The notes under the pieces: generated by a model
The model's input: the letters and a program-made list of their open reading frames with translations, nothing else
Told to the model about the DNA's origin: nothing
Databases searched by the model: none
DNA from: Niameybacter massiliensis
GTDB lineage: Bacteria > Bacillota > Clostridia > Lachnospirales > Cellulosilyticaceae
NCBI RefSeq assembly: GCF_001282685.1
Contig: NZ_LN875034.1
Span: forward strand, 498,157 to 562,156
Direction: 5' to 3'
DNA length: 64,000 nt
Shown: positions 24,302-36,589 of the stretch, in pieces
How the letters are laid out: every line of letters starts with the position of its first letter
Position numbering within the stretch: the first letter of the stretch is position 1
Program-made: the position numbers and the translations under genes

Positions 24302-24425
24302 ATACTGTACCGCAGACAGTAGGTGCCGAAAGGCATAACGTATACAACCTACCGAGGTCTATATCATACTATGGACGGATGTATCACCACTTTGCCTGCG
24401 GAAAAAAGCAAAGTGGTATTTTTTT
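24302..24425 (+). promoter_or_regulatory. Ribosomal protein L10 leader with attenuator
   Basis: The leader has the L10-leader pattern: CTGT/ACAG closing pair, AGTAGGTGCC-GAAA-GGCA hairpin, and CCTACCGAGGT at about 24347. It ends in an intrinsic terminator, ACCACTTTGC 24386-24395 with GCAAAGTGGT 24408-24417 plus a T run to 24425. The L10-L12 complex binding here would favour termination and balance synthesis. Confidence 0.93.
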
Positions 24426-24454
24426 GACATAACCTGGAATTAGGAGGTGTAACA

Positions 24455-24943
24455 ATGGCAAAAGTTGAACAAAAACAAGTTGTTGTTGATCAAATCAAAG
24501 CAAAATTAGAAGGAGCTAGTTCTATCCTTTTAGTAGACTACCGTGGTCTTACTGTAGAACAAGATACAGTTCTTCGTAAAGAACTTCGTGAAGCTGGTGT
24601 TGAGTACAAAGTATACAAAAACACTATGGTAAACTTCGCAGTTCAAGGAACAGAATTCGAAGCAATTTCTAAACATCTTGAAGGACCTACAGCTATCGCT
24701 ATCAGCTATGATGATGCAACTGCTGGAGCTAGAGTATTAGCTAAAGTTGCTAAAGCTAACGAAAAGTTAGAATTTAAAGGTGGCGTAGTAGAAGGTACTT
24801 ACTATGATGCAAATGGGATGTTAGCTATCGGTAATATCGCACCAAGAGAAGAATTACTTGGTCGTTTACTTGGAAGCATCAAATCACCTATTGCAAGCTT
24901 TGCACGTGTTATTAAACAAGTTGCAGAAAAAGACGCAGAATAA
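24455..24943 (+). CDS. rplJ: 50S ribosomal protein L10
   Basis: 162 residues (SSILLVDYRGLTVEQDTVLRK, LEGPTAIAISYDD). It is the base of the L12 stalk, and the C-terminal helix binds L7/L12 dimers. It is read through the leader attenuator. TTAGGAGGTGTAAC precedes ATG 24455. Confidence 0.96.
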   Translation: MAKVEQKQVVVDQIKAKLEGASSILLVDYRGLTVEQDTVLRKELREAGVEYKVYKNTMVNFAVQGTEFEAISKHLEGPTAIAISYDDATAGARVLAKVAKANEKLEFKGGVVEGTYYDANGMLAIGNIAPREELLGRLLGSIKSPIASFARVIKQVAEKDAE

Positions 24944-25006
24944 TCTGCCTAGAGTTAAATTTACATTAATAATTAATTAGTAATTAAAATTACGGAGGTG
25001 CTTACA

Positions 25007-25375
25007 ATGGCAAAATTATCAATCCAAGAAATCATGGAAGCTATTAAAGAATTAACAATTTTAGAATTAAACGATTTAGTAACAGCTTGTGAAGAAGAGT
25101 TCGGTGTATCAGCAGCAGCAGGCGTTATGGTAGCAGCAGCACCAGGTGCAGCAGCAGAAGAAAAAACAGAATTCGACGTTGAATTAACAAGCGCTGGTTC
25201 AGAAAAAATCAAAGTAATCAAAGTTGTTCGTGAAATTACAGGTCTTGGCTTAAAAGAAGCTAAAGAAGTAACAGAAGGAACACCAAAAGTTCTTAAAGAA
25301 GGCGTTTCTAAAGATGAAGCTGAAGCAATCAAAGCTAAATTAGAAGAAGTTGGCGCTCAAGTAACTTTAAAATAA
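25007..25375 (+). CDS. rplL: 50S ribosomal protein L7/L12
   Basis: 122 residues: N-terminal dimerisation helix, Ala-rich hinge (about 34-50), and the C-terminal factor-binding domain with [17 protein letters not shown]. Start is ATG 25007 after CGGAGGTGCTTACA. A GTG three codons upstream overlaps the binding site and is rejected. Confidence 0.97.
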   Translation: MAKLSIQEIMEAIKELTILELNDLVTACEEEFGVSAAAGVMVAAAPGAAAEEKTEFDVELTSAGSEKIKVIKVVREITGLGLKEAKEVTEGTPKVLKEGVSKDEAEAIKAKLEEVGAQVTLK

Positions 25376-25390
25376 TTCCGGTTATGCTAA

Positions 25391-25420
25391 AAGGCAGCAA
25401 TTGCTGCCTTTTATTTTTTT
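25391..25420 (+). terminator. Terminator after rplL
   Basis: Self-complementary AAGGCAGCAATTGCTGCCTT at 25391-25410 followed by TTATTTTTTT to 25420. The stretch 25421-25521 that follows is AT-rich, with one small hairpin (AGTTAC/GTAACT) and no gene. Confidence 0.88.
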
Positions 25421-25521
25421 CCATGAATAATTTAGAATTAAAGAGATAAAAAAGAGGCAGTTACCCCTTGAAAGTAACTACCTTGAATGTTATATTTAAA
25501 ATTGCTTAGCCAAAAATAAGG

Positions 25522-25558
25522 AAAAAGGGTTGACTTACCCTTTTTTTTCTGATAGCAT
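25522..25558 (+). promoter_or_regulatory. Terminator hairpin fused to the rpoB promoter
   Basis: Stem AAAAAGGGT 25522-25530 with ACCCTTTTT 25537-25545 and T to 25548 forms a terminator. Its loop is the -35 box TTGACT (25530-25535) of a promoter with a 17-nt spacer and TAGCAT at 25553-25558. It would give a leader of about 190 nt before rpoB. Confidence 0.7.
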
Positions 25559-25756
25559 ATTAGAATGTGTCAGTATGTAAATATTTCTGTAAATATTATA
25601 TCATACTGGTAAAAACATTACAATACATAATCTAACTTAAATGTATAACGATGTAAAAATCTACAATAGTTTATAAGATTATGTCACTTTAAGATTTACT
25701 CGGAATAATGCAGCATGCTGCATGATTTATAAATTTTGCAAGGGGTGAGAGAACAC

Positions 25757-28700
25757 ATGCAAAAATCTAAGATTCGTCCAATTAATGTGGGCAAACAAAT
25801 TCGTATGAGCTATGCTTCAACAGATGAGATTTTTGAAATACCAAACCTTATAGAGGTACAAAAAGATTCTTACAACTGGTTCCTCAAAGAAGGGCTTAAA
25901 GAAGTATTCCAAGATATCTCTCCAATTACAGATTTCAATGGCAACCTTAGCCTTGAGTTTGTAGATTTTGTTTTAGACAGCAAACCTAAATACACAGTAG
26001 AAGAAGCAAAAGAGAGAGATACTAACTATAGTGCCGCTCTTAAAGTAAAAGCAAGACTTCACAACAAAGAAACAGGAGAAACAATTGATAATGATGTGTT
26101 CATGGGAGATTTCCCTCTTATGACAGAAAACGGAACCTTCATTATTAATGGGGCTGAGCGTGTTATCGTTAGCCAGTTAGTACGTTCTCCAGGGATCTAT
26201 TATGCAATCGATTTTGATAAAATCGGTAAAAAGCTTTACTCTGCAACAGTTATTCCTAACCGTGGAGCATGGCTTGAGTATGAAACAGATTCAAATGATA
26301 TCTTCTATGTAAGAGTAGACCGTACACGTAAAGTACCAGTTACAGTTCTTTTACGTGCATTAGGACTCGGCAGTGATGCTGAAATTCTTGATACATTTGG
26401 AGAAGAACCAAAAATTCTTCAAACTATCGAAAAGGATACTACTAAGACATATGAAGAAGGGCTTTTAGAAATATACAAACGTATTCGTCCAGGTGAGCCA
26501 CCAACAGTTGAAAGTGCGCAAACACTTCTTGGCAATATGTTCTTTGATCCTCGTAGATATGACCTTGCAAAAGTAGGTCGTTATAAATTCAATAAAAAAT
26601 TAGCATTAAGAAACCGTGTTACAGGTCATAAACTTGCTGAAGATGTAGTAGATATGTTCACAGGTGAAGTTGTAGCAACAGCAGGTGAAAAAATCACAGT
26701 TGCTTTAGCTGACAAGATCCAAAACACTGGAGCACCTCATATCTATATCGCAGTAGCAGAAACAGATCGTCCAGTTAAAGTTCTTACTAACCAAACAGTA
26801 GACTTTAATCATTTCTTCCCAGATATTAATGTTGATGAAGTAGGCATCAAAGATGCAGTTTACTATCCAGCATTGGTACGTATTATTGAAGAATTTGATG
26901 AAGAAGACGATATTAGAGCTGCAGTTATTGCAAGACATAATGAACTTGTTCCAAAACATATCACTTTAGAAGATATTTTTGCTTCTATTAATTATAATAT
27001 TCATCTTGAATATGATTTAGGACATAAAGATGACATTGACCACCTTGGTAACCGTCGTATCCGTGCTGTAGGAGAACTCCTTCAAAATCAATTCCGTATC
27101 GGTCTTGCTCGTATGGAAAGAGTAGTACGTGAAAGAATGACAGTTCAAGACTCTGAGAGCATCAGTCCTCAAACATTCATTAACATTAGACCTGTTACAG
27201 CTGCTATTAAAGAATTCTTTGGTAGTTCACAGCTTTCACAGTTCATGGATCAAAACAACCCTCTTGCTGAGCTTACACATAAACGTAGATTATCAGCATT
27301 AGGTCCTGGCGGTCTCTCAAGAGAACGTGCTGGCTTCGAGGTTCGTGACGTTCACCATTCTCACTATGGTCGTATGTGTCCAATCGAGACTCCAGAGGGT
27401 CCAAACATCGGTCTTATCAACTCACTTGCTACATTTGCACGTATTAATGAATACGGCTTTATTGAAGCACCATACCGTGTAATTGATAAATCAACAGGTA
27501 CACCACGTGTAACTGATGATGTAATTTATATTACAGCTGATGAAGAAGAAAACTACACAGTATGTCAAGCAACAGAAGATCTCAATGAAAATGGCGAATT
27601 CATCAATAGAAAAGTAAGAGCGCGTCGTCGTGAAGAAATTCTAGAATTCGATTACAAAGAAATTGACCTTATGGATATTTCTCCAAAACAAATTGTATCT
27701 GTTGCGACAGCTATGATTCCTTTCCTTGAAAATGATGATGCGAACCGTGCCCTAATGGGTGCCAACATGCAACGTCAGGCAGTACCACTTATCCGTACAA
27801 ATAGTCCTATTGTAGGAACAGGTATGGAACACAAAGCGGCAGTAGACTCAGGTGTACTTGCAGTAGCTCGTGAAGATGGGATTGCAGAAAAAGTAACAGC
27901 AGATGAAATTGTTATCCGTTCAGAAGACGGTAAAAAACACTCATATAAATTAACTAAATTCTCAAGAAGTAACCAAGGTACATGTATCAATCAAAGACCT
28001 ATCATCAACAAAGGTGATGTGATCAAAAAAGGTGATGTACTTGCAGATGGTCCATCAACAGATCATGGTGAACTTGCTCTTGGTCAAAATCCACTTATTG
28101 GATTCATGACATGGGAAGGTTACAACTATGAGGATGCTATCCTTTTAAGTGAAAGACTTATTAAAGAAGATATCTACACTTCTGTTCATATTGAAGAATA
28201 TGAAGTTGAAGCACGTGATACTAAAGTAGGTCCAGAAGAAATCACTCGTGATATTCCAAACGTAGGTGAAGATGCACTTAAAGACCTTGATGAAAGAGGT
28301 ATTATCCGTATTGGTGCGGAAGTACGTTCTGGAGACATCTTAGTAGGTCGTGTAACACCAAAAGGTGAAACTGAACTTACAGCTGAAGAAAGATTACTTC
28401 GTGCAATCTTCGGTGAAAAAGTACGTGAAGTAAGAGATACATCACTTCGTGTACCTCATGGTGAAGCTGGTATTATCGTAGATGTTAAAGTATTTACACG
28501 TGAAAATGGTGATGAATTATCTCCAGGTGTAAACAAAATGGTTCGTTGTTATATTGCTCAAAAGAGAAAAATCTCTGTTGGGGATAAAATGGCTGGACGA
28601 CATGGTAATAAAGGGGTTATCTCAAGAGTTCTTCCAGTAGAAGATATGCCATTCCTTCCAAATGGTAGAGCACTTGATATCGTTCTTAATCCACTAGGGG

Positions 28701-29614
28701 TACCATCACGTATGAACATTGGACAGGTATTAGAAGTCCATTTAGGTCTTGCAGCTAAAGCACTTGGCTTTAAAATTGCAACACCAGTATTCGATGGCGC
28801 TCACGAGTCTGACATCATGGAAACACTTGTAATGGCGAATGACTATGTTAATAATACATGGGAAGAATTCACTGAAAAATGGAAAGACCGTATTGATGAA
28901 AGTGTATACAACTACCTTGAAGAAAACTTAGACCACCGTAAAGAGTGGGAAGGTGTTCCTCTTGACCACACAGGTAAAGTACAACTTCGTGATGGACGTA
29001 CAGGTGAAGCATTTGATAACCCTGTAACAGTAGGTTACATGCACTACCTCAAACTTCACCATTTAGTTGATGATAAAATGCATGCACGTTCAACAGGACC
29101 ATATGCAACAATTACACAACAACCTCTTGGTGGTAAGGCACAATTCGGTGGACAACGTTTTGGAGAGATGGAGGTATGGGCACTTGAAGCTTATGGTGCT
29201 GCGTACACATTACAAGAAATCCTTACAATTAAATCTGACGACGTTGTTGGTCGTGTTAAAACTTATGAATCAATCGTTAAAGGCGAAAATATACCTGAAC
29301 CAGGTATTCCAGAGTCATTCAAAGTTCTTCTTAAAGAGCTTCAATCACTCGCACTTGATGTAAGAGTATTAACAAGTGATATGGACGAACTTCAAATCAA
29401 AGAAAGTGTTGAAGATGGAGAAATCGTAGCTGTTAATATTGAAGGTATCGAAGATGCACCACAAAATCCAGAGTTTATCGATGATGATGTAGAATTAGCG
29501 GAAACTGATTTAGAAGTAGAAGCAGATCTAGAAGAAGAATCTTTAGATTTTGATTTTGATGAGTCAGTTGTCGATGATTTATTCGAAGAACCAGTAGATG
29601 ATTTTGATTTATAA
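25757..29614 (+). CDS. rpoB: DNA-directed RNA polymerase subunit beta
   Basis: 1285 residues. The rifampicin-contact region [20 protein letters not shown] has the usual Asp, His and Ser, so no resistance substitution is visible. The [12 protein letters not shown] segment and the C-terminal [15 protein letters not shown]-type clamp region are intact. The last ~45 residues form an extra, strongly acidic tail ([20 protein letters not shown]). Start is ATG 25757 after AAGGGGTGAGAG. The TTG at 25736 is an unneeded extension. Confidence 0.97.
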   Translation: MQKSKIRPINVGKQIRMSYASTDEIFEIPNLIEVQKDSYNWFLKEGLKEVFQDISPITDFNGNLSLEFVDFVLDSKPKYTVEEAKERDTNYSAALKVKARLHNKETGETIDNDVFMGDFPLMTENGTFIINGAERVIVSQLVRSPGIYYAIDFDKIGKKLYSATVIPNRGAWLEYETDSNDIFYVRVDRTRKVPVTVLLRALGLGSDAEILDTFGEEPKILQTIEKDTTKTYEEGLLEIYKRIRPGEPPTVESAQTLLGNMFFDPRRYDLAKVGRYKFNKKLALRNRVTGHKLAEDVVDMFTGEVVATAGEKITVALADKIQNTGAPHIYIAVAETDRPVKVLTNQTVDFNHFFPDINVDEVGIKDAVYYPALVRIIEEFDEEDDIRAAVIARHNELVPKHITLEDIFASINYNIHLEYDLGHKDDIDHLGNRRIRAVGELLQNQFRIGLARMERVVRERMTVQDSESISPQTFINIRPVTAAIKEFFGSSQLSQFMDQNNPLAELTHKRRLSALGPGGLSRERAGFEVRDVHHSHYGRMCPIETPEGPNIGLINSLATFARINEYGFIEAPYRVIDKSTGTPRVTDDVIYITADEEENYTVCQATEDLNENGEFINRKVRARRREEILEFDYKEIDLMDISPKQIVSVATAMIPFLENDDANRALMGANMQRQAVPLIRTNSPIVGTGMEHKAAVDSGVLAVAREDGIAEKVTADEIVIRSEDGKKHSYKLTKFSRSNQGTCINQRPIINKGDVIKKGDVLADGPSTDHGELALGQNPLIGFMTWEGYNYEDAILLSERLIKEDIYTSVHIEEYEVEARDTKVGPEEITRDIPNVGEDALKDLDERGIIRIGAEVRSGDILVGRVTPKGETELTAEERLLRAIFGEKVREVRDTSLRVPHGEAGIIVDVKVFTRENGDELSPGVNKMVRCYIAQKRKISVGDKMAGRHGNKGVISRVLPVEDMPFLPNGRALDIVLNPLGVPSRMNIGQVLEVHLGLAAKALGFKIATPVFDGAHESDIMETLVMANDYVNNTWEEFTEKWKDRIDESVYNYLEENLDHRKEWEGVPLDHTGKVQLRDGRTGEAFDNPVTVGYMHYLKLHHLVDDKMHARSTGPYATITQQPLGGKAQFGGQRFGEMEVWALEAYGAAYTLQEILTIKSDDVVGRVKTYESIVKGENIPEPGIPESFKVLLKELQSLALDVRVLTSDMDELQIKESVEDGEIVAVNIEGIEDAPQNPEFIDDDVELAETDLEVEADLEEESLDFDFDESVVDDLFEEPVDDFDL

Positions 29615-29637
29615 AAGCTTAGAAGGGAGTAAAGGTC

Positions 29638-32600
29638 ATGACTAATATGGATCAATCAGTCCTATTTGAAGCAATAAGAATTGGATTAGCTTCCCCTGAA
29701 AAAATTCGTGAATGGTCTAGAGGAGAAGTAAAAAAACCAGAAACAATTAACTACCGTACACAAAGACCTGAACGAGACGGGCTATTCTGTGAAAAAATAT
29801 TTGGACCTAGCAAAGACTGGGAATGTCATTGTGGTAAATACAAACGTATCAGATATAAAGGTGTAATTTGTGATCGTTGTGGTGTTGAAGTCACAAAAGC
29901 AAAAGTACGCCGTGAAAGAATGGGACACATCGAGCTTGCAGCTCCTGTGTCTCACATCTGGTACTTTAAAGGTATCCCAAGTAGAATGGGGCTTATTCTT
30001 AATCTTTCACCAAGATTATTAGAAAAAATCCTTTATTTTGCATGCTATATTGTTACAGATCCTAAAGATACAGGGTTATCATATAAAGAAGTACTTACAG
30101 AAAAAGAGTACAGAGAAGCAGAAGAAAAATATGGCTATGGCTCATTTACCGCAGAAATGGGTGCAGAGGCTATTAAAAAACTTCTTCAAGATATCGACCT
30201 TGAAGCAGAAAGTATCGAACTTAAAGCAGGACTTAAAGATACTACAGGACAAAAAAGAATTCGTATTATTAAACGCTTAGAAGTAATCGAAGCATTTAGA
30301 CTTTCTGGTAATAAACCAGAATGGATGATTCTTGATGTTGTACCAGTATTACCACCAGACTTAAGACCTATGATTCAACTTGATGGTGGACGTTTTGCTA
30401 CATCAGACTTAAACGACCTTTACAGAAGAGTTATTAACCGTAATAATCGTCTTAAACGTCTTCTTGATCTTGGAGCACCAAACATTATCGTTCGTAATGA
30501 AAAACGTATGCTTCAAGAAGCTGTTGATGCACTTATCGACAATGGTAGACGTGGTAGACCAGTTACAGGCCCTGGAAATAGACCACTTAAATCTTTATCT
30601 GATATGCTTAAAGGTAAAGCAGGTCGTTTCCGTCAAAACTTACTTGGTAAACGTGTTGACTACTCAGGACGTTCTGTTATCGTAGTAGGACCATCACTTA
30701 AACTTTACCAATGTGGTTTACCAAAAGAAATGGCTATCGAGTTATTCAAACCATTCGTTATGAAAAAACTCGTTTCTGATGGCTTAGCACACAACATTAA
30801 AAATGCTAAACATATGATTGAAAGACTTCATCCAGAAGTATGGGATGTTCTTGAAGAAGTTATCCGTGAGCATCCAGTTATGCTTAACCGTGCGCCTACA
30901 CTTCACCGTTTAGGTATTCAAGCATTCGAACCTGTACTTGTAGAGGGTCGTGCACTTAAACTTCACCCACTTGTATGTACAGCTTACAATGCTGACTTCG
31001 ATGGTGACCAGATGGCGGTTCACGTTCCACTTTCTGTAGAAGCACAAACAGAATGTCGTTTCCTTCTTTTAGCGCCAAACAACTTACTTAAACCATCAGA
31101 TGGTGGTCCAGTAGCAGTTCCTTCACAGGATATGGTTCTTGGTACTTATTATTTAACACTTGATAAAGAAGGCGAAGAAGGCGAAGGCAAATTCTTTAGA
31201 AATGAAAATGAAGCTATTTTAGCTTATACAAACGGTGTTATTACACTTCATGCACGTATTAAAGTACGTAGAACTATTGAAATCAATGGTGAAATGAAGA
31301 CAGGTATTACTGAAACAACAGTTGGACGTATTATCTATAACGAAGTTATTCCTCAAGATCTTGGATTTGTAGATCGTACAAACCCAGAAAATGAATTTAA
31401 ATACGAAATTGATTTCTTAGTTGGTAAAAAAGAACTAGGAAAACTTATCAAAAAATGTATCAATACACATGGTGCAACTAAAACAGCTATTCTTCTTGAT
31501 AACATTAAAGATTTAGGCTTTAAGTTCTCAACTCGTGGATCATTAACAGTATCAGTATCAGATATGGTTATTCCAGAGAGAAAAGGCGAATACTTAGCTG
31601 AAGGTGATGTTGCAGTAGAACATGTAACAAAACTCTTCAAACGTGGTCTTATGACAGATGAAGAACGTTACAATAAGGTAATTCAAGCATGGAATACAGC
31701 CAATGATAAGATTACTAAAGCCCTATTTGAAGGACTTGGTAAATATAATCCTATCTACATGATGGCTCACTCAGGTGCCCGTGGTTCTAACAACCAGATT
31801 AAACAGCTTGCAGGTATGCGTGGTCTTATGGCTTCTCCATCAGGACGTATCATCGAGCTTCCAATCAAGGCTAACTTCCGTGAGGGTCTATCAGTACTTG
31901 AATACTTCATCTCTGCCCATGGTGCTCGTAAAGGTCTTGCTGATACAGCTCTTCGTACAGCCGATTCAGGATACCTTACACGTCGTCTTGTAGACGTTTC
32001 TCAAGATGTCATCATCAGAGAAAGAGACTGTCGTCATGACGCAGACGCTACAATTCCAGGTATGTGGGTTCAAGCATTCAAAGATGGTGCAGAAGTTATT
32101 GAACCATTAAGCGAAAGACTTACAGGTCGTTTTGCAGCTGAAGCAATTGTTCACCCAGAAACAGGTGAAGTGATTGTAGAAGCAAACAAAATGATTCGTC
32201 CACAAGTAGCAGAGTATATTGATGCTATTGGTATTGAAAAAGTTAAAATTAGAACAGCACTTACATGTAAATCAAAAATTGGTGTTTGCGCAAGATGTTA
32301 TGGTGCAAACATGGCATCTGGTAACGAAGTAAGAGTAGGGGAATCTGTAGGGATTATCGCTGCTCAGTCAATCGGTGAGCCAGGTACACAGCTTACAATG
32401 CGTACTTTCCATACAGGTGGTATCGCTGGAGATGACATCACACAAGGTCTTCCACGTATCGAAGAGTTATTCGAAGCACGTAAACCAAAAGGGCTTGCAA
32501 TTATTGCAGAGTTCCCAGGTGTTGTAACAATTACAGAAACTAAGAAAAAACGTGAAGTAACTATCACAGATAGTGAAAATGGGCAAGCTAAAACTTACCT

Positions 32601-33165
32601 TATTCCTTATGGTTCACGTATTAAAGTACTTGATGGTACTTATATTGAAGCCGGTGATGAGCTTACAGAAGGTAGTGTTAACCCACATGATATCCTTAAA
32701 ATTAAGGGTGTACGTGGCGTACAAGACTACATGCTTCAAGAAGTTCAACGTGTATACCGTCTTCAAGGGGTAGATATCAACGATAAACACGTTGAGGTTA
32801 TCGTTAGACAAATGCTCAAAAAAGTTAAAATTGAAGAAAATGGTGATACAGATCTACTTCCAGGTAGCTTAGTTGACATTCTCGAATTTGAGGATGTAAA
32901 CGATAAAATGGCTGCTGAGGGGTTAGAGGTTGCTACAGGTAAAACAACTCTATTAGGTATCACAAAAGCTTCTCTTGCGACAGAATCCTTCTTATCTGCA
33001 GCATCATTCCAAGAAACAACAAGAGTTCTTACAGAAGCTGCGATTAAAGGTAAAATGGATCCACTTATCGGTCTCAAAGAGAATGTAATTATTGGTAAAC
33101 TTATCCCTGCTGGTACTGGTATGGACAGATATCGTAAGGTAGAAGTCGAAGTAACAGAAGGTTAA
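29638..33165 (+). CDS. rpoC: DNA-directed RNA polymerase subunit beta'
   Basis: 1175 residues. The zinc finger [20 protein letters not shown] is near the N-terminus. The catalytic triad [13 protein letters not shown] binds magnesium. The second zinc site is [13 protein letters not shown], and the trigger loop [13 protein letters not shown] is present. AAGGGAGTAAAGGTC precedes ATG 29638, 23 nt after rpoB. No intein or split is seen. Confidence 0.97.
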   Translation: MTNMDQSVLFEAIRIGLASPEKIREWSRGEVKKPETINYRTQRPERDGLFCEKIFGPSKDWECHCGKYKRIRYKGVICDRCGVEVTKAKVRRERMGHIELAAPVSHIWYFKGIPSRMGLILNLSPRLLEKILYFACYIVTDPKDTGLSYKEVLTEKEYREAEEKYGYGSFTAEMGAEAIKKLLQDIDLEAESIELKAGLKDTTGQKRIRIIKRLEVIEAFRLSGNKPEWMILDVVPVLPPDLRPMIQLDGGRFATSDLNDLYRRVINRNNRLKRLLDLGAPNIIVRNEKRMLQEAVDALIDNGRRGRPVTGPGNRPLKSLSDMLKGKAGRFRQNLLGKRVDYSGRSVIVVGPSLKLYQCGLPKEMAIELFKPFVMKKLVSDGLAHNIKNAKHMIERLHPEVWDVLEEVIREHPVMLNRAPTLHRLGIQAFEPVLVEGRALKLHPLVCTAYNADFDGDQMAVHVPLSVEAQTECRFLLLAPNNLLKPSDGGPVAVPSQDMVLGTYYLTLDKEGEEGEGKFFRNENEAILAYTNGVITLHARIKVRRTIEINGEMKTGITETTVGRIIYNEVIPQDLGFVDRTNPENEFKYEIDFLVGKKELGKLIKKCINTHGATKTAILLDNIKDLGFKFSTRGSLTVSVSDMVIPERKGEYLAEGDVAVEHVTKLFKRGLMTDEERYNKVIQAWNTANDKITKALFEGLGKYNPIYMMAHSGARGSNNQIKQLAGMRGLMASPSGRIIELPIKANFREGLSVLEYFISAHGARKGLADTALRTADSGYLTRRLVDVSQDVIIRERDCRHDADATIPGMWVQAFKDGAEVIEPLSERLTGRFAAEAIVHPETGEVIVEANKMIRPQVAEYIDAIGIEKVKIRTALTCKSKIGVCARCYGANMASGNEVRVGESVGIIAAQSIGEPGTQLTMRTFHTGGIAGDDITQGLPRIEELFEARKPKGLAIIAEFPGVVTITETKKKREVTITDSENGQAKTYLIPYGSRIKVLDGTYIEAGDELTEGSVNPHDILKIKGVRGVQDYMLQEVQRVYRLQGVDINDKHVEVIVRQMLKKVKIEENGDTDLLPGSLVDILEFEDVNDKMAAEGLEVATGKTTLLGITKASLATESFLSAASFQETTRVLTEAAIKGKMDPLIGLKENVIIGKLIPAGTGMDRYRKVEVEVTEG

Positions 33166-33171
33166 TATTGG

Positions 33172-33206
33172 AAAAAGGTCGCTCTTTTGGAGAGTGACCT
33201 TTTTTT
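33172..33206 (+). terminator. Terminator after rpoC
   Basis: AAAAAGGTCGCTCT 33172-33185 with AGAGTGACCTTTTT from 33191 (one G-U pair), loop TTTGG, T run to about 33207. No L7Ae-like gene (ybxF in Bacillus) lies between rpoC and rpsL here. Confidence 0.9.
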
Positions 33207-33223
33207 ACCATCAAAATTTGACC

Positions 33224-33252
33224 TTGACATTTGCATGTGAGAATGTTAAAAT
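33224..33252 (+). promoter_or_regulatory. Promoter of the str operon (rpsL-rpsG-fusA-tuf)
   Basis: TTGACA 33224-33229, a 17-nt spacer, TAAAAT 33247-33252. It lies directly after the rpoC terminator. Confidence 0.85.
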
Positions 33253-33327
33253 CGTTCAGTGTGTGATAGTTTGCACAAGTAAATACTGCATAAGCAGGAA
33301 TTATTCATTAAGCGAGGAGGTGCCAGA

Positions 33328-33744
33328 ATGCCTACATTTAACCAATTAGTTCGTAAAGGCAGAAAATCAATCGAGAAAAAATCTACTGCACCAGCGTTAC
33401 AAAAAGGGTTCAACTCTTTACAAAAACGCGCTACAGATATCTCTGCTCCACAAAAGAGAGGTGTATGTACAGCAGTAAAAACAGCAACACCTAAAAAACC
33501 TAACTCTGCTCTTCGTAAGATTGCCAGAGTACGTCTTACAAACGGGATCGAAGTAACAGCTTACATTCCAGGTGAAGGACACAACTTACAAGAACATAGT
33601 GTTGTTTTAATCCGTGGTGGTAGAGTAAAAGACTTACCAGGTACACGTTACCATATCGTACGTGGTACTTTAGATACAGCTGGGGTTGCTAAAAGAAACC
33701 AAGCTCGTTCTAAATACGGTGCTAAAAGACCAAAACAAAAATAG
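33328..33744 (+). CDS. rpsL: 30S ribosomal protein S12
   Basis: 138 residues. [17 protein letters not shown] and [12 protein letters not shown] keep the lysines whose change gives streptomycin resistance, so the sensitive form is encoded. It acts in decoding at the A site. GAGGAGGTGCCAGA precedes ATG 33328. Confidence 0.97.
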   Translation: MPTFNQLVRKGRKSIEKKSTAPALQKGFNSLQKRATDISAPQKRGVCTAVKTATPKKPNSALRKIARVRLTNGIEVTAYIPGEGHNLQEHSVVLIRGGRVKDLPGTRYHIVRGTLDTAGVAKRNQARSKYGAKRPKQK

Positions 33745-33754
33745 TTTTAAGATG

Positions 33755-33854
33755 AGTGCTTAGCACTTATCGGTGCCCGCTTATGAATATAAACTGCTTA
33801 CTAAGCGTTTAATATAGATGAGATTAGGGCACGCACGATCCCCCTATAAAGGGG
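33755..33854 (+). promoter_or_regulatory. Structured rpsL-rpsG spacer, candidate S7 operator
   Basis: The 156-nt spacer folds as AGTGC/GCACT at about 33755-33767, GTGCCC 33773-33778 with GGGCAC 33827-33832 enclosing CGCTT/AAGCG, and CCCC/GGGG at 33841-33854. In E. coli S7 binds the equivalent spacer. The same role here is inference. Confidence 0.5.
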
Positions 33855-33900
33855 ACGAGTACCTATGATTTATCATAAATTTAGTTAAGGAGGGAAGACC

Positions 33901-34371
33901 GTGCCACGTAAAGGACATGTTGCAAAAAGAGACGTATTAGCGGATCCATTATACAATAGCAAGCTTGTTACTAAATTAATTAATAACATTATGCTTGACG
34001 GTAAAAGAGGAACTGCACAAAAAATCGTATACGGTGCATTCGACATCGTAGCGGAAAAAACAGGTAGAGATGCTTTAGAGGTGTTCCAAGAAGCTTTAGA
34101 AAACATCATGCCAGTATTAGAAGTAAAAGCACGCCGTGTAGGAGGTGCTACTTACCAAGTACCTATGGAGGTTCGTCCAGAAAGACGTCAAACATTAGGA
34201 CTTCGTTGGTTAACAACTTACACACGTAACCGTGGAGAAAGAACTACAACAGAAGCGTTAGCTGCAGAGATCTTAGATGCACTTAACAACACTGGTGGAT
34301 CAGTTAAGAAAAAAGAAGATACACACAAAATGGCAGAAGCAAACAAAGCATTTGCTCATTACAGATTCTAG
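33901..34371 (+). CDS. rpsG: 30S ribosomal protein S7
   Basis: 156 residues starting at GTG 33901 ([20 protein letters not shown]), with TAAGGAGGGAAGACC upstream. It nucleates assembly of the 30S head and has typical length. fusA follows after 27 nt. Confidence 0.97.
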   Translation: MPRKGHVAKRDVLADPLYNSKLVTKLINNIMLDGKRGTAQKIVYGAFDIVAEKTGRDALEVFQEALENIMPVLEVKARRVGGATYQVPMEVRPERRQTLGLRWLTTYTRNRGERTTTEALAAEILDALNNTGGSVKKKEDTHKMAEANKAFAHYRF

Positions 34372-34398
34372 GTTTTATAACCTTAAGGAGGCATTACC

Positions 34399-36483
34399 TT
34401 GGCAGGAAGAGAATATCCACTTGAGCGTACCAGAAATATTGGTATCATGGCTCATATCGACGCTGGTAAAACAACCCTTACAGAACGTATCCTTTTCTAT
34501 ACAGGTAGAAATCACAAGATTGGGGAAACTCATGAAGGTGGCGCTACTATGGACTGGATGGAACAAGAGCAAGAACGTGGTATCACTATCACATCTGCTG
34601 CAACAACTTGTTTCTGGGATAACAACCGTATCAACATCATTGATACTCCTGGACACGTAGACTTCACAGTTGAAGTTGAACGTTCACTTCGTGTACTTGA
34701 TGCTGCTATCGGTGTATTCTGTGCTAAAGGTGGGGTTGAACCACAATCAGAAACTGTTTGGCGTCAAGCTGACAAATATCATGTACCACGTATGGCGTTC
34801 GTTAACAAAATGGACATCATGGGAGCTGATTTCTACAATGCAGTAAACATGATGAGAGAACGTCTTGGTGCAAATGCTGTACCAATGCAATTACCAATCG
34901 GTGCAGAAGATGATTTCGTAGGAATCATCGACTTATTAGAAAACAAAGCTTATATCTACAAAGATGATCTTGGTAAAGATATCGAATGTACAGATATTCC
35001 AGCTGATATGGCTGATAAAGCTGAAGAGTACAGAGCTGCTGCTATCGAAGCTATCTGTGAAACAGATGAAGAGCTTATGATGAAATACTTCGATGGAGAA
35101 GAAATTTCTCTTGACGAGTTAAAAGCTGCACTTCGTAACGCTGTAATCAACGTTCAAATTATTCCTGTATTCTGTGGTACAGCTTACAGAAATAAAGGGG
35201 TTCAAAGATTACTTGATGCTGTTATTTCTTACATGCCAGCACCAACAGATATCCCAGCTATTAAAGGTATTGATCCTGATACAGGAGAAGAAATGGAGAA
35301 ACATTCATCTGATGAAGAACCATTTGCTGCTCTTGCATTCAAGATTATGACTGACCCATTCGTAGGTAAACTTGCATTCTTCCGTGTTTACTCAGGTACA
35401 CTTGAATCAGGTTCATACGTATACAACTCAACAAAAGGTAAAAAAGAACGTATTAGCCGTATCGTACAGATGCATGCTAACGATCGTAAAGATATCGACA
35501 AAGTATACTCTGGAGATATCGCAGCTGCTGTAGGTCTTAGAGGAACTACAACAGGGGATACACTTTGTGATGAAAATCACCCAGTTATCCTTGAGTCAAT
35601 GGTATTCCCAGAGCCAGTTATCTCTGTTGCTATTGAACCAAAAACAAAAGCTGGTCAAGAAAAAATGGGTATTGCTCTTTCAAAACTTGCAGAGGAAGAT
35701 CCAACGTTCAAGACTTACACAGATACAGACACAGGACAAACAATCATCGCAGGTATGGGTGAACTTCACCTTGAGATCATCGTTGACCGTCTACTTCGTG
35801 AATTCAAAGTAGAAGCTAACGTTGGTGCTCCTCAAGTTTCTTACAGAGAAACACTTGGTGGTGACGTTGACATCGATTCTAAATTCGTACGTCAGTCAGG
35901 TGGTAGTGGACAATACGGTCACTGTAAAGTTCGCTTCACAAGACTTGATCCTAACTCTGAACACACTTATGAATTCGTTAACTCTGTTACTGGTGGATCT
36001 ATTCCAAAAGAATACATTCCAGCTGTTGACAAAGGAATTCAAGAAGCACTTTCAAGCGGACCACTTGCTGGTTACCAATTAGTTGGTGTTAAAGCTGAGT
36101 GTTACGATGGTTCATACCATGATGTCGATTCATCAGAAATGGCGTTCAAAGTTGCAGGTTCTCTTGCAGTTAAAGATGCTATGAAAAAAGCTGGTGGTAT
36201 CCTTCTTGAACCAATCATGAAAGTTATCATCACAGTTCCAGATGATTACATGGGTGATGTTATCGGTAACGTTAACTCACGTCGTGGTCGTATGGAAGGG
36301 ATGGAAGCTAGAAATGGTGCTCAAGAAATTAGAGCATACGTTCCACTTTCAGAGATGTTTGGTTACGCTACAGACCTTCGTTCAAGAACTCAAGGTCGTG
36401 GTAACTACTCAATGGAATTCCATCACTATGAACAATGTCCAAAAAATATCCAAGATAAAGTTATTGCGGACAAAAAAGCTTAA
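34399..36483 (+). CDS. fusA: Translation elongation factor G
   Basis: 694 residues beginning with TTG 34399, decided by TTAAGGAGG at 34383-34391 and the usual [20 protein letters not shown] start. GTPase motifs are [16 protein letters not shown] and NKMD. Domain IV and V segments ([23 protein letters not shown]) are intact. It catalyses translocation and ribosome recycling. Confidence 0.97.
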   Translation: MAGREYPLERTRNIGIMAHIDAGKTTLTERILFYTGRNHKIGETHEGGATMDWMEQEQERGITITSAATTCFWDNNRINIIDTPGHVDFTVEVERSLRVLDAAIGVFCAKGGVEPQSETVWRQADKYHVPRMAFVNKMDIMGADFYNAVNMMRERLGANAVPMQLPIGAEDDFVGIIDLLENKAYIYKDDLGKDIECTDIPADMADKAEEYRAAAIEAICETDEELMMKYFDGEEISLDELKAALRNAVINVQIIPVFCGTAYRNKGVQRLLDAVISYMPAPTDIPAIKGIDPDTGEEMEKHSSDEEPFAALAFKIMTDPFVGKLAFFRVYSGTLESGSYVYNSTKGKKERISRIVQMHANDRKDIDKVYSGDIAAAVGLRGTTTGDTLCDENHPVILESMVFPEPVISVAIEPKTKAGQEKMGIALSKLAEEDPTFKTYTDTDTGQTIIAGMGELHLEIIVDRLLREFKVEANVGAPQVSYRETLGGDVDIDSKFVRQSGGSGQYGHCKVRFTRLDPNSEHTYEFVNSVTGGSIPKEYIPAVDKGIQEALSSGPLAGYQLVGVKAECYDGSYHDVDSSEMAFKVAGSLAVKDAMKKAGGILLEPIMKVIITVPDDYMGDVIGNVNSRRGRMEGMEARNGAQEIRAYVPLSEMFGYATDLRSRTQGRGNYSMEFHHYEQCPKNIQDKVIADKKA

Positions 36484-36501
36484 TTTTTAGATAGATTTAC
36501 T

Positions 36502-36565
36502 TTTCCAGCTACTTGCAAAGTGGCTGGAAATTAAATATAATGAAATTAATCTGAGTAAAACTCAG
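36502..36565 (+). promoter_or_regulatory. Two hairpins between fusA and tuf
   Basis: A 13-bp stem 36502-36514/36518-36530 (TTTCCAGC...GCTGGAAA, one U-G pair) and CTGAGT-AAA-ACTCAG at 36551-36565. Neither has a T run. They could be processing or mRNA-stability elements that let tuf be expressed more than fusA. Confidence 0.5.
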
Positions 36566-36589
36566 CCAAATAAAAGGAGGAAATTCAAA

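Noticed and set aside
26100-29400. Rifampicin-resistance change in rpoB or streptomycin-resistance change in rpsL.
   Set aside because: The contact regions have the usual residues in both proteins.
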